DNA of 64,000 bases from Conexibacter woesei Iso977N (GCF_000424625.1 NZ_AUKG01000001.1:2356001-2420000); one strand, 5' to 3'. Shown: positions 25,245-33,475, counted from the first letter of the stretch. The notes: a model not told the origin generated them from the letters alone. A program made the numbers and translations.

Positions 25245-27980
25245 ATGGCGACCATCCCGGCACCCGCACCCCCCGAGGCGCACCCGACCTGGCACATGCT
25301 CAGCGGCGAGGGCGTCGCCGAGGAGCTGCACGTCGAGCCCGCGCAGGGCCTGACGTCGGCCGAGGCCGAGGCGCGGCTGGCGCAGTACGGCCCCAACAGA
25401 TTCGCGGAGGCCAGGTCCGAGCCGCGCTGGCACGCGTTCGTGCGCCAGTACCAGGACCCGATGCAGTTGGTGCTCTTGGGCGCCGGCATCGTGTCGATCT
25501 GGCCGGTCAGGCAGGCGGGCACCGGCATCGTGATCCTGCTGCTGACGGTGCTCAACGCCGTCCTGGGGCTCAACCAGGAGGGCAAGGCGGCGGCCGCGGT
25601 GGCGGCGCTGGCCAAGATGATGATCGTCAAGGCGCGCGTGCGGCGCGACGGCGCGCTGGCGCAGGTGCCGTCCGAGCAGCTCGTCCCGGGCGACGTCGTC
25701 GCGGTCGAGGCCGGCGACGTCGTGTCGGCCGACGGGCGGCTGCTGGCGACCGCGACGCTGGAGGTCGCCGAGGCGGCGCTGACCGGCGAGAGCCTGCCGG
25801 TCTCCAAGGGCGTCAACGCCGTCGCCGAGCCCGAGGCGCCGCTGGGCGACCGGACCGACATGGTGTACATGAACACCAACGTGACGCGCGGCACCGGCGA
25901 GTTCGTCGTGACCGCGACGGGGATGGAGACCGAGGTCGGCCACATCTCCGGGATGCTCCAGCAGCAGGACGACTCCAAGTCGCCGCTGACCGTCCAGCTG
26001 GAGCGCCTGACCAAGCAGCTCGTGACGATCGCCGGCCTGGCGCTGGTGGCGAGCGTGGCCATCAACATGGCCCGCGGCCAGTCGTTCAGGGACGTGTTCA
26101 CGGTCGCGGTGGCGTTCGCGATCGCGGCGATCCCGACGGGGCTGCCCGCGGTCGTGACGACCATCCTGTCGCGCGGCACGCGGCTGCTGGCCGACGCGAG
26201 CGCGATCGTCAAGCGGCTGCGCTCGACCGAGACGCTCGGCGCGACGTCGGCGATCTGCTCCGACAAGACCGGGACGCTGACGCTCAACCAGATGACGGCG
26301 ACCGAGCTGGTGATCCCGGGGCGGCGCTACACGATCTCCGGCAGCGGCTACTCGACCGAGGGACATGTCCAACATGCCTACGGCGATCCCGACGTGCCGC
26401 TGGAGCAGTTCATGCTCCCGTGCGCGCTCGCCTGCGACGCGGTCGTGACGGCCGGCGGCGAGATGATCGGCGACCCGACCGAGGGCGCGCTCGTGGTCCT
26501 GGCCGCCAAGGGCGGGCTCGACGTCACGGCGACGCGCGAGCGCTACCCGCGCGTCGCGGAGCTGCCGTTCGACACGGCCTACAAGTTGATGGCGACGTTC
26601 CACGGGATGCCCGACGAGCACGGGCGCGACGTGGTGCGCTGCTTCGTCAAGGGCGCGCCGGACCAGCTGCTGGCGCGGTCCGGGTCGCACCTGGATCCGT
26701 CGCTGGTCGCCGCGCCGGTCGACGACGCGTTCCGCGAGCGTTACCTGAGCGAGAACGAGCGCCTGGCCGCGCAGGGCCTGCGCGTGATGGCGACCGCTCG
26801 GCGCGACTTCGACCCGGCGACGTTCGACCCGGCGACCGACCTGTTGGCCTTGATGGACGACCTCACGATGTTGTCCTTGGTCGGCATCGTCGACCCGCCG
26901 CGGCCGGCCGCCAAGGCGGCGATCGCGACGGCGCGCGAGGCGGGCGTGCAGGTCCGGATGATCACCGGCGACCACGCGATCACCGCAGGGGCGATCGCCA
27001 GGGAGCTCGGGATCCCGGGCCGCGCGATCTCCGGCGCGCAGTTCGCCGAGATGGACGACGAGCAGGCCGACCGCGAGATCGACGAGATCGGCGTGATCGC
27101 GCGCGTGACGCCGGAGCAGAAGGTCCGGCTCGTGGACATCCTGAAGCGGCGCGGGCACGTCGTTGCGATGACCGGCGACGGCGTCAACGACGCGCCGGCG
27201 CTCAAGCAGGCCGACATCGGCATCGCGATGGGCATCACCGGCACCGAGGTCTCCAAGGAGGCCGCGGCGATGATCCTCACCGACGACAACTTCGCGACGA
27301 TCGTCAAGGCCGTCGAGATGGGCCGCGGGTTGTACGACAACCTGGTCAAGTACATCCGCTTCCAGATGGGCGTGCTGGCCGGGATGATCGTGACGTTCCT
27401 GGGATCCAGCATCCTCAACATCGTGGCGGGCGTGCCGTTCCTGCCGCTGCAGACGCTGTGGGTGAACTTCACCACGCAGGTCTTCCAATCGGTCGGGCTC
27501 GGCTACGGCAAGCCGTCCGAGGGGCTGATGGAGCGCTCGCCGCGCAGGCCGGAGGCGCCGATCCTCGACACCAGGAGCACGCGCTGGTTCATCATCGCCG
27601 GGTTGGTCATGGGCGCCTCGACGCTGGCCGTCGCGGCCGGTGCCGAGCACGACCACGGGCTCGGCCTGGCGCGCACGATGGCGCTGACGACGTTCGCGAT
27701 CAGCAACCTGGTGTTCTCGTTCACCGCCCGCGACGAGCTGCGCTCGATGCTGAGCCTGGAGACGTTCGCCGACCGCCAGTTCGTCGTGACGTCGCTGATG
27801 TCGGCGGTGTCGATCATCCTGATGACCGAGACCGGGTTCCTGCAGCGGGTCCTGGACACCGTCGAGCTGAGCGGCAACCAGTGGCTGATCTGCATCGCCG
27901 GCGGCCTGGTGATCGGCGTGGCGTCGGAGATCCGCAAGCTGCTCCTGCGTCGCTCGGTCGCCGCGACCGCGGCCGGGTGA
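25245..27980 (+). CDS. P2-like P-type cation-transporting ATPase with non-canonical ion site
   Basis: This 911-residue pump has the standard order: N-terminal cation domain, actuator loop with TGES, the phosphorylation motif DKTGT (Asp340), hinge TGDGVNDAPAL and C-terminal helices, about 9-10 TM in all. Compared by eye with SERCA-type Ca2+ pumps, the M4 motif is PTGLP (297-301) instead of PEGLP. The M5 acidic ligand appears absent, and M6 reads N741-FTTQ with Gln745 in place of the ligand Asp. The ion specificity is therefore open. It sits 21 bp after arcC, so ATP from arginine catabolism may drive it. Confidence 0.88.
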   Translation: MATIPAPAPPEAHPTWHMLSGEGVAEELHVEPAQGLTSAEAEARLAQYGPNRFAEARSEPRWHAFVRQYQDPMQLVLLGAGIVSIWPVRQAGTGIVILLLTVLNAVLGLNQEGKAAAAVAALAKMMIVKARVRRDGALAQVPSEQLVPGDVVAVEAGDVVSADGRLLATATLEVAEAALTGESLPVSKGVNAVAEPEAPLGDRTDMVYMNTNVTRGTGEFVVTATGMETEVGHISGMLQQQDDSKSPLTVQLERLTKQLVTIAGLALVASVAINMARGQSFRDVFTVAVAFAIAAIPTGLPAVVTTILSRGTRLLADASAIVKRLRSTETLGATSAICSDKTGTLTLNQMTATELVIPGRRYTISGSGYSTEGHVQHAYGDPDVPLEQFMLPCALACDAVVTAGGEMIGDPTEGALVVLAAKGGLDVTATRERYPRVAELPFDTAYKLMATFHGMPDEHGRDVVRCFVKGAPDQLLARSGSHLDPSLVAAPVDDAFRERYLSENERLAAQGLRVMATARRDFDPATFDPATDLLALMDDLTMLSLVGIVDPPRPAAKAAIATAREAGVQVRMITGDHAITAGAIARELGIPGRAISGAQFAEMDDEQADREIDEIGVIARVTPEQKVRLVDILKRRGHVVAMTGDGVNDAPALKQADIGIAMGITGTEVSKEAAAMILTDDNFATIVKAVEMGRGLYDNLVKYIRFQMGVLAGMIVTFLGSSILNIVAGVPFLPLQTLWVNFTTQVFQSVGLGYGKPSEGLMERSPRRPEAPILDTRSTRWFIIAGLVMGASTLAVAAGAEHDHGLGLARTMALTTFAISNLVFSFTARDELRSMLSLETFADRQFVVTSLMSAVSIILMTETGFLQRVLDTVELSGNQWLICIAGGLVIGVASEIRKLLLRRSVAATAAG

Positions 27981-27985
27981 CGCGG

Positions 27986-28609
27986 TCAGGATCCCGCGAT
28001 CGACGCCCTGCACCTGGGGGCGAGCGCCCTGATCTCGTCGACGGCCGTGGCCAGGCCCTCGTCGAGGCTGGGCGCCTTCGGGATCTCGGCGACGACCTCG
28101 AGGATCGCCCTGCCGCAGGCGGCCGCGGCCTCGGCCCTGGAGGCGGACTCGCGCGCCTGCGCGTCGGCCTCGGCGGCCTTGGCCTCCGCGGCCTTCGCGT
28201 CGGCCTCGGCGGCGGCGACCTTGGCGTCGGCCTCGGCGTCCGAGCCCGCTTCCGCGGCCGTCCTCTGCGCGGCGGCCGCCTGCTCCTGCGCGGTCTCGGC
28301 CGCGGCGTGCGCGGCCCTGGCGTCGGCCTGGGCCTTCGCGGCGTCGGCCTCGGCCTGCTCGGCCTGGGCCTCGAGCTCGGCGACCGTCTCGTCGCGGCGG
28401 TTCAGCTGCCTGCGGACGAGCAGCAGGCCGGCGCCGGCGGCGGCGACCCTGCGGGCGTCGATGCCCTCGTCGCTGGTGGTGGACGTCGACGTCGCCGTCG
28501 TGGTCTGCGCGACGGTCGTGGTCGTGTCGTCGTCATCGCCGCAGGCGCTCAGGCCGAGCGCGAGCGCGATCCCGGCGAGGGCCGCTGCTGAGGTTCGGTG
28601 CCGTGGCAT
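27986..28609 (-). CDS. Lipoprotein with alanine-rich coiled coil
   Basis: This 207-residue exported protein has a signal peptide ending in the lipobox LSAC, an Asp/Thr/Ser spacer, and then a long Ala/Glu/Gln coiled coil to about residue 165. The C-terminal domain has two cysteines (AAACGRAI, APRCRAS). It resembles the coiled-coil protein at 16616 in composition and in use of AGG arginine codons. The ATG at 28609 was chosen because GGAAG precedes it by 9 nt; starts at 28615, 28618 and 28636 are in frame. It overlaps the permease 3' end by 77 bp. Its role is unknown, perhaps envelope structure. Confidence 0.75.
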   Translation of the reverse strand: MPRHRTSAAALAGIALALGLSACGDDDDTTTTVAQTTTATSTSTTSDEGIDARRVAAAGAGLLLVRRQLNRRDETVAELEAQAEQAEADAAKAQADARAAHAAAETAQEQAAAAQRTAAEAGSDAEADAKVAAAEADAKAAEAKAAEADAQARESASRAEAAAACGRAILEVVAEIPKAPSLDEGLATAVDEIRALAPRCRASIAGS

Positions 28610-29951
28610 GTTCATCATCTTCCGGGTTCGCGGCATCGGGTGTGTGGTGACGAGTGGTCAGGAAGTCGAGCAGGACGGCGAGCAGGCCGATCGCCAGGAT
28701 CGCCCCGAACGTCGCGCGGTCGTTCTGCCACGTGTCGACCGCGAAGAAGCCGAGCACGATCACGGCGACCGCGATCGCCGCGGCCGTCAGGACCGTGCTC
28801 GCGCCCGTCTCGGACCGGCGCCGCCAGCCCGCGATCCCGACGAGGACGAACACGACGAGCGCGATCGCGCTGCCGACCGAGGCGATGGCCGAGAGGTCGA
28901 CGAGGTTGGCGATCACCAGCACGGTCCCGGCGGTGAGCAGCAGCCCGACGTGCGCGCTGCCGATCCCGCGGCGCCCGAAGAACGCGGGGAACTGGCCGGA
29001 CTGCGCGAGCGAGCGCGTCAGGCCGCCGGAGGCGTAGAGCGTGGCGTTCAGCGACGACGCGGTCGCCAGGACCGCGGCGAGCGCCATCATCACGAAGCCG
29101 GTCTCGCCCAGCGCGGGGCGCGCGGCCTCGGCGATCGCGGTCTCCCCGTAGCGCGTGACGTCGGTCACCGAGAGCGTCCCGAACACGCCGAGCGCGATCA
29201 GGACGTAGAGCGCGGCGGTGATGCCGATCGCGCCGGACATCGCGCGCGGGAGGCCGTGCGCGGGGTCGCGCAGGTCGCCGACCGAGAAGCTGATGACGCT
29301 GAAGCCCAGGAACGCGAAGAACGTCAACGCGACGCTCGCGACGATGTCCGAGACCGACGGGTAGCCGCTGAACGCGAGCAGGCTCCAGTCGGCGTCGCCG
29401 ACCGTCACGACGATGAACACCGTGAAGACCGCGAGCTCGATCAGGACGATCGCCGACTGCGCGCGGTCGACGAGCCGCGACCCCATCATGTTGATCCCGA
29501 GCGTGAGCAGGACGACGAACGACGTGAACACGTTGTCCCATCCCGCCGCCGCGTCCCTGCCGACGAACAGCGACGTCGCGTAGCTGCCGAACGAGACGGC
29601 GACCATCGCGCCGACGATGACGATCGCCGAGACGTAGCCGAGCCACGAGGCGATCCCGACCAGGCGGCCCTTGCCGAAGCCCGCGACGAGGTAGGCGATC
29701 AGGCCGCCCGAGGACGGGTAGCGCACGCCGAGCTTGACGACCGTGTAGCCGAGCAGGCCCGCGACGATCCCGGCCAGCAGGAACGAGATCCACACCGCCG
29801 CGCCCGCGACCGCGCCGGCCTCGCCCAGCAGCGCGAAGATGCCGGCGCCGACCATCGAGCCGATGCCCAGGAACGTCGCGCCCCTGACGCTCATCGTTGC
29901 CCGGACCGGCTCGGCGACCGCCTCCGGCTCGTCGGTGGGTGGCACGCTCAC
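28533..29951 (-). CDS. APC-family amino acid permease
   Basis: This 472-residue permease has about 12 helices. The first helix motif GIGSMVGAGIFALLG and the loop SFSVGDLRDPAHGLPRAM are diagnostic of the amino acid-polyamine-organocation superfamily. It imports an amino acid by cation symport or exchange. The GTG at 29951 lies 6 nt after a TACGGT -10 element, consistent with a leaderless mRNA. The hydrophilic C-terminal tail overlaps the start of the lipoprotein gene, so the two may be co-expressed. The substrate cannot be read from sequence. Confidence 0.9.
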   Translation of the reverse strand: MSVPPTDEPEAVAEPVRATMSVRGATFLGIGSMVGAGIFALLGEAGAVAGAAVWISFLLAGIVAGLLGYTVVKLGVRYPSSGGLIAYLVAGFGKGRLVGIASWLGYVSAIVIVGAMVAVSFGSYATSLFVGRDAAAGWDNVFTSFVVLLTLGINMMGSRLVDRAQSAIVLIELAVFTVFIVVTVGDADWSLLAFSGYPSVSDIVASVALTFFAFLGFSVISFSVGDLRDPAHGLPRAMSGAIGITAALYVLIALGVFGTLSVTDVTRYGETAIAEAARPALGETGFVMMALAAVLATASSLNATLYASGGLTRSLAQSGQFPAFFGRRGIGSAHVGLLLTAGTVLVIANLVDLSAIASVGSAIALVVFVLVGIAGWRRRSETGASTVLTAAAIAVAVIVLGFFAVDTWQNDRATFGAILAIGLLAVLLDFLTTRHHTPDAANPEDDEHATAPNLSSGPRRDRARARPERLRR

Positions 29952-29957
29952 CGGTCG

Positions 29958-29963
29958 ACCGTA
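29958..29963 (-). promoter_or_regulatory. -10 element TACGGT of the amino acid permease
   Basis: TACGGT reads toward the permease with 6 nt between it and the GTG start. It is the same hexamer as at 7443 and 62618. Confidence 0.45.
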
Positions 29964-30036
29964 CGGCGCGTCGGCACCCGCCGCGAGGAGGCGCACACCA
30001 CCGTCGCCGCGTGCCCGCAGCCGGAAACGCGGCGGC

Positions 30037-30699
30037 TCAGCGCAGCTCGTAGCCGACGCCGCGGCGGGTGCGCAGCGCCTCGGGCGCGCCGGCCGCGCGG
30101 AGCTTGCGGCGGATGCGCGCCACGTAGGCGTCGAGCGTGTTGTCGCTGACGGTCGCGCCGTCGGGCCAGCCCGCGGCGACGAGCTGCGCGCGCTCGATCA
30201 GCTCGCCGCGGTGGCCGGCGAGCAGGGCGAGCAGGCGGAACTCGGTGGGGGTGAGGTCGACGCGGCCGGCCGCGGCGGTCACCGACATCGTCGCGGTGTC
30301 GAGCCGCGCGTGGGCCGAGACCGGCGCGGGCCCGATCAGTCCGCCGACGCGCACGAGCAGCTCGGCCAGCATGAACGGCTTGACGAGGTAGTCGTCGCCG
30401 CCCGCCGCAGTGGCCGCGCGGCGGGAGGCGACGTCCGGGTCCCTGGAGGTGAACAGCACCGGCGTCGCGACGCCGCGGTCGCGCAGCCGGCGGCAGACGT
30501 CGCGGCCGTCGGCGCCCGGCAGGTCGATGTCGACGATCAGGACGTCCGGCGGCGCGGCGCCGAACGCCAGCTCGGCATCGGGCCCGGTCGCGACCGCGGT
30601 CGTCTCGAACCCACCCTGCGTCAGCGCACGCCGCAGCGCATCGCGCAACGCATCGTCGTGCTCGCAGATCCCGGCCCGCAGCGGCGGCGCGTCGCTCAT
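30037..30699 (-). CDS. OmpR-family response regulator (no adjacent kinase)
   Basis: This 220-residue protein has a receiver domain with Asp57 in VLIVDIDLPGADG and switch Lys in DDYLVKPF. A winged helix follows (LTPTEFRLLALLAGHRGELI to YVARIRRKLRAAG). No histidine kinase is next to it, so it is an orphan. Upstream lie two copies of a TCAGG direct repeat with 11-bp pitch, also found before the COG4705 gene at 31622 and the PAP2 gene at 32994. This is the arrangement expected for an autoregulated OmpR regulator. It follows a COG4705 gene on the same strand after 63 bp. Confidence 0.92.
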   Translation of the reverse strand: MSDAPPLRAGICEHDDALRDALRRALTQGGFETTAVATGPDAELAFGAAPPDVLIVDIDLPGADGRDVCRRLRDRGVATPVLFTSRDPDVASRRAATAAGGDDYLVKPFMLAELLVRVGGLIGPAPVSAHARLDTATMSVTAAAGRVDLTPTEFRLLALLAGHRGELIERAQLVAAGWPDGATVSDNTLDAYVARIRRKLRAAGAPEALRTRRGVGYELR

Positions 30700-30722
30700 C
30701 AGGACCCACCATGCCCTGCGGC

Positions 30723-30741
30723 ACCTGACACGTTCCTGAAC
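30723..30741 (-). promoter_or_regulatory. OmpR-type operator copy 1 (before the OmpR regulator gene)
   Basis: Read on the minus strand this is GTTCAGGAA-CGT-GTCAGGT, with TCAGG units 11 bp apart. It lies 24 bp upstream of the regulator ATG and belongs to a four-copy family in 2.3 kb. Confidence 0.6.
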
Positions 30742-30760
30742 GCGCGCGCCGATGCGTGAC

Positions 30761-30778
30761 GTTCAGGTTGCGGTCAGG
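30761..30778 (+). promoter_or_regulatory. OmpR-type operator copy 2
   Basis: GTTCAGGTT-GCG-GTCAGG on the plus strand has TCAGG units 11 bp apart. It overlaps the last codons of the COG4705 gene (stop at 30763) and faces copy 1 at 20 bp distance, making a paired site in front of the OmpR regulator. Confidence 0.5.
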
Positions 30779-31530
30779 CTCGCCGACTGGTCCTTCCTCG
30801 TGATCGTCAGGTAGGCGACGAGCGCCAGGATGCAGCCGAGGAAGATGTAGGACGTGCCGGTCGTGCCGAGGCCGAGGCCGCCGTACTTGTGGCTCTTCTG
30901 CGACATCTCGTCGCCGATCGAGGCGCCCAGCGGGCGGGTCAGGATGTAGGCCAGCCAGAACGACAGGATGGCGTTCATCTTGAACACGTAGTGCGCGAAG
31001 GTGACGGCCGCGATCGCGCCGCCGAAGATCGCGATCGAGACGGCGTAGCCGAGGTCGGCCTTCTCGGCCAGGAGGTCGCCGGCGGCCGTGCCGAGCGCGA
31101 AGGTGAACAGGATCGCCAGCCAGTAGAACGCCTCGCGGCGGGTGGTGACGATCGTGTGGATCGACAGCGTGCGCTCGACCGCGTACCAGACCCCGAAGAC
31201 CACGGCGAGGATGACGGCGAAGATCGGCGTCGTCGTGGTCAGCGCGACGTTGTGGCCGTCGGTCAGGTTGTCGGTGATGAGCGTGCCGAACACGGAGATG
31301 ACGACGACGACCGCCCAGTAGGCCACCGGCACGTAGCGGCGCAGCTGGAACTGGACGATCAGCAGCACGGCGAGCAGACCACCGGTCACGTAGGTCGTGT
31401 TGGTCAGCCCGAAGCCGAGGTTGTCGTTGAGGTAGTCGGCCGCCGTCTCGCCGACGGTCGTGCACATGATCTTGATCACCCAGAAGAAGAGCGTGACCTC
31501 TGGGACCTTGTTGAGCATCTTGCGGGTCAT
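30763..31530 (-). CDS. COG4705 membrane protein, copy A
   Basis: This 255-residue protein has about eight membrane helices. The conserved opening KVPEVTLFFWVIKIMCTTVGE and the motifs FALGTAAGDL and LTRPLGASIGDEMSQ mark the COG4705 family of unknown function. The ATG at 31530 is preferred to an upstream TTG. A paralog lies divergently at 31622, about half identical by eye. Being the gene just upstream of the OmpR regulator, it is probably part of the same regulon. Confidence 0.85.
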   Translation of the reverse strand: MTRKMLNKVPEVTLFFWVIKIMCTTVGETAADYLNDNLGFGLTNTTYVTGGLLAVLLIVQFQLRRYVPVAYWAVVVVISVFGTLITDNLTDGHNVALTTTTPIFAVILAVVFGVWYAVERTLSIHTIVTTRREAFYWLAILFTFALGTAAGDLLAEKADLGYAVSIAIFGGAIAAVTFAHYVFKMNAILSFWLAYILTRPLGASIGDEMSQKSHKYGGLGLGTTGTSYIFLGCILALVAYLTITRKDQSASLTAT

Positions 31531-31578
31531 GGCGCCCAACGGTGGCGATCGAACCTTGCAACGTCCTGACTGCTCGCC

Positions 31579-31597
31579 GTTCAGGAAGCCGTCAGGT
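31579..31597 (+). promoter_or_regulatory. OmpR-type operator copy 3 (before COG4705 copy B)
   Basis: GTTCAGGAA-GCC-GTCAGGT has TCAGG units 11 bp apart. It ends 9 bp before the TACGTT -10 element, covering the -35 region, as activating PhoB/OmpR sites do. Confidence 0.6.
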
Positions 31598-31606
31598 AGC
31601 GCGGAC

Positions 31607-31612
31607 TACGTT
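31607..31612 (+). promoter_or_regulatory. -10 element TACGTT of COG4705 copy B
   Basis: TACGTT lies 9 nt before the ATG at 31622, and no -35 match is seen. The operator at 31579-31597 occupies that position, which suggests activator-dependent transcription. Confidence 0.5.
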
Positions 31613-31621
31613 GCCGCGACG

Positions 31622-32434
31622 ATGAGCCGACCCACCTCTTCCCCCACGAAGCTCCCCTCGAAGTTCGCCCCGAAGGTGCCCGAGATCACGGCGCTGTTCT
31701 GGGTCATCAAGATCCTGACGACCGGCATGGGCGAGTCCGCCTCGGACTTCCTCGGCCAGCAGTCGGTGCCGCTGGCGGGCGCGATCGGCGTCTTCGGCCT
31801 GTGGTTCGCGCTGCGGCTGCAGCTGCGCCAGACCAGGTACCGGGCGCCGGTCTACTGGTTCGCCGTGCTGATGGTCGCCGTGTTCGGGACGATGGCCGCC
31901 GACGGCATCCACGACGGCGCGTCGCTGCCCTACAGCGTCACCACCGCCTTCTACGCCGCGGTCGTCGGCGCGATCTTCTTCTTCTGGCACCGCTCGGAGG
32001 GCACGGTCGACATCCACTGCATCGACACGCCGAGGCGCGAGAAGTTCTACTGGGGCGCGGTCCTGGCGACGTTCGCGCTCGGCACCGCGGCGGGCGACCT
32101 GACGGCGATGCCGCTCAACCTGGGGTTCTTCGACTCCGCGCTGCTGTTCGGCGGGATCATCCTGGTGCCGGCGCTGGCGTGGTGGAAGTTGGGGTTGAAC
32201 CCGGTCGTCGGGTTCTGGGCCTCCTACGTCGTGACCCGGCCGCTGGGCGCCTCGTTCGCCGACTGGTTCGGCAAGCCGGTCAGCCAGACCGGCCTCGGCC
32301 TCGGCGACGGCACGGTGACGGGCCTGGCGCTGATCGTGTTCATCGCCCTGGTCGCCTACACCGCGATCGCCAGGAACGACATCCAGGGCCGGGCGACCCG
32401 TCCGGTCCTGCGCCCGCAGCCCTCCGAGGGCTAG
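31622..32434 (+). CDS. COG4705 membrane protein, copy B
   Basis: This 270-residue paralog of the divergent gene at 30763-31530 has a short hydrophilic N-terminus and then KVPEITALFWVIKILTTGMGES, FALGTAAGDLTAMP and VTRPLGASFADWFGKP, with about eight helices. The conserved charged residues inside helices (GES, GDL, RPLGAS) suggest a transport or sensing role, but none is established. The ATG follows a TACGTT -10 element and an OmpR-type operator. Its TAG stop shares CTAG with the convergent PAP2 gene. Confidence 0.86.
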   Translation: MSRPTSSPTKLPSKFAPKVPEITALFWVIKILTTGMGESASDFLGQQSVPLAGAIGVFGLWFALRLQLRQTRYRAPVYWFAVLMVAVFGTMAADGIHDGASLPYSVTTAFYAAVVGAIFFFWHRSEGTVDIHCIDTPRREKFYWGAVLATFALGTAAGDLTAMPLNLGFFDSALLFGGIILVPALAWWKLGLNPVVGFWASYVVTRPLGASFADWFGKPVSQTGLGLGDGTVTGLALIVFIALVAYTAIARNDIQGRATRPVLRPQPSEG

Positions 32435-32994
32435 GCGACGCGGCGGCGCAGCAGCGGGAGGTCGCCGGCGCGGTCGGCGAGGCGATCGGTGAGCGCGCGG
32501 GCGCGTGGGGCGTTGACGGCCAGCGCGGTCGCCGCGCCGAGCGCCGCGCCGGCGAGCACGTCGGTCGGGTAGTGGATGCCCATCGCCACGCGGGTGACCG
32601 CCAGGACCGTCGCGGCGACGAGGGCGACGATGCCCGCGCGGCGGTCGTGGAGCAGCAGCGCGGTGGCGATCGCGAAGGCGGCGGTCGCGTGATCGCTCGG
32701 GAAGCCGGGATCGGCCGCGTGGGCGGCGAAGAGGTGCACGCCGTGCGGGTCGGCGACGAACGGCCGCGGCCGGTCGACGACGCGCGCGACGATCCCGGCG
32801 AGCGCGAGCGCCACCCCGGCGCTCAGCCCCGCCGAGACGACCGCGCGCCGCGCCGCGCCGAACAGCGCGAAGGCGACCAGCAGCGCGCCGAGGAACAGCG
32901 CCTCGGACAGGTTGGCGTACAACACCAACATGTCCTCCAGGCCGTCCACGTGGAGGAAGAGGTGGTTGAGGTCCTTGACGAGCGAGAGGTCCAT
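32431..32994 (-). CDS. PAP2-family membrane phosphatase
   Basis: This 187-residue protein has about five to six helices and the three acid-phosphatase motifs: RVVDRPRP, FPSDHATA and TRVAMGIHYPTDVLAG. The second is PSDH, a common variant of PSGH. Such enzymes remove phosphate from undecaprenyl diphosphate or phosphatidic acid at the outer face of the membrane. GGAG precedes the ATG at 32994. The OmpR-type operator at 33019-33037 is 24 bp upstream, exactly the distance seen before the OmpR gene, so the regulon probably touches cell-envelope lipids. Confidence 0.9.
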   Translation of the reverse strand: MDLSLVKDLNHLFLHVDGLEDMLVLYANLSEALFLGALLVAFALFGAARRAVVSAGLSAGVALALAGIVARVVDRPRPFVADPHGVHLFAAHAADPGFPSDHATAAFAIATALLLHDRRAGIVALVAATVLAVTRVAMGIHYPTDVLAGAALGAATALAVNAPRARALTDRLADRAGDLPLLRRRVA

Positions 32995-33018
32995 GCACGC
33001 TCCATGGTGCGCCGCGGC

Positions 33019-33037
33019 ACCTGACGGATTCCTGAAC
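33019..33037 (-). promoter_or_regulatory. OmpR-type operator copy 4 (before the PAP2 phosphatase)
   Basis: Read on the minus strand this is GTTCAGGAA-TCC-GTCAGGT. Flanking bases (GCGGCACC, CGCG) also match the copy at 30723, so about 30 bp are conserved. It is 24 bp from the PAP2 ATG. Confidence 0.6.
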
Positions 33038-33067
33038 GGGCGCGGCGTCTCCTACACGCCCGGTGGT

Positions 33068-33475
33068 TCAGGACTCGCGGCGCAGCGTGCGGCGGGCGTC
33101 GGTCGCGTAGAGCGCCCAGGCGATCAGGGCCGGCTGGAAGAGCAGGCGGACGGCGCGCTTGGTGTCGGTGTCGAGGCCGAAGGCGTCGCGGTGGTTGGTC
33201 AGCTGGGCGAGGTTGCCGGGGAAGACGGCGATGAAGAGCGCGGCGGTCGCGGCGCCGACGGCGGCGCGGCGGGGCTGCTTCCACGTGGTGAGCAGCGCGG
33301 TCGCGAAGCTCAGCTCGACGACGCCCGAGAGCAGGACCGTCGTGTCCTTGTCCAGCGGCACCCAGTTCGGGACCTGCGCCTGGAACTCCTGGCGCGCGAA
33401 CGTCAGGTGCCCGGTGCCCGCGACCAGCAGGAAGCTGCCCAGCGTGAGCTGCGCGGCGGTGCGCAGGCGGCCCAT
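33068..33475 (-). CDS. DoxX-family membrane protein
   Basis: This 135-residue protein has four predicted helices and the DoxX-like pattern LLVAGTGHLTFARQEF, LLSGVVELSFATALL and AVFPGNLAQLTNHRDAFG. DoxX proteins are small membrane proteins tied to quinone or redox processes; the exact role here is unknown. Its ATG overlaps the stop of the STAS gene by one base (TGATG), making it the last gene of the stressosome operon. Confidence 0.82.
   Translation of the reverse strand: MGRLRTAAQLTLGSFLLVAGTGHLTFARQEFQAQVPNWVPLDKDTTVLLSGVVELSFATALLTTWKQPRRAAVGAATAALFIAVFPGNLAQLTNHRDAFGLDTDTKRAVRLLFQPALIAWALYATDARRTLRRES

Noticed and set aside
20337-28013. A 7.7-kb open frame on the minus strand across the arginine deiminase operon
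   Set aside because: It is antisense to six well-supported genes. Its translation is a low-complexity Arg/Asp/His/Gln mixture, as expected from mirrored GC3-rich codons.
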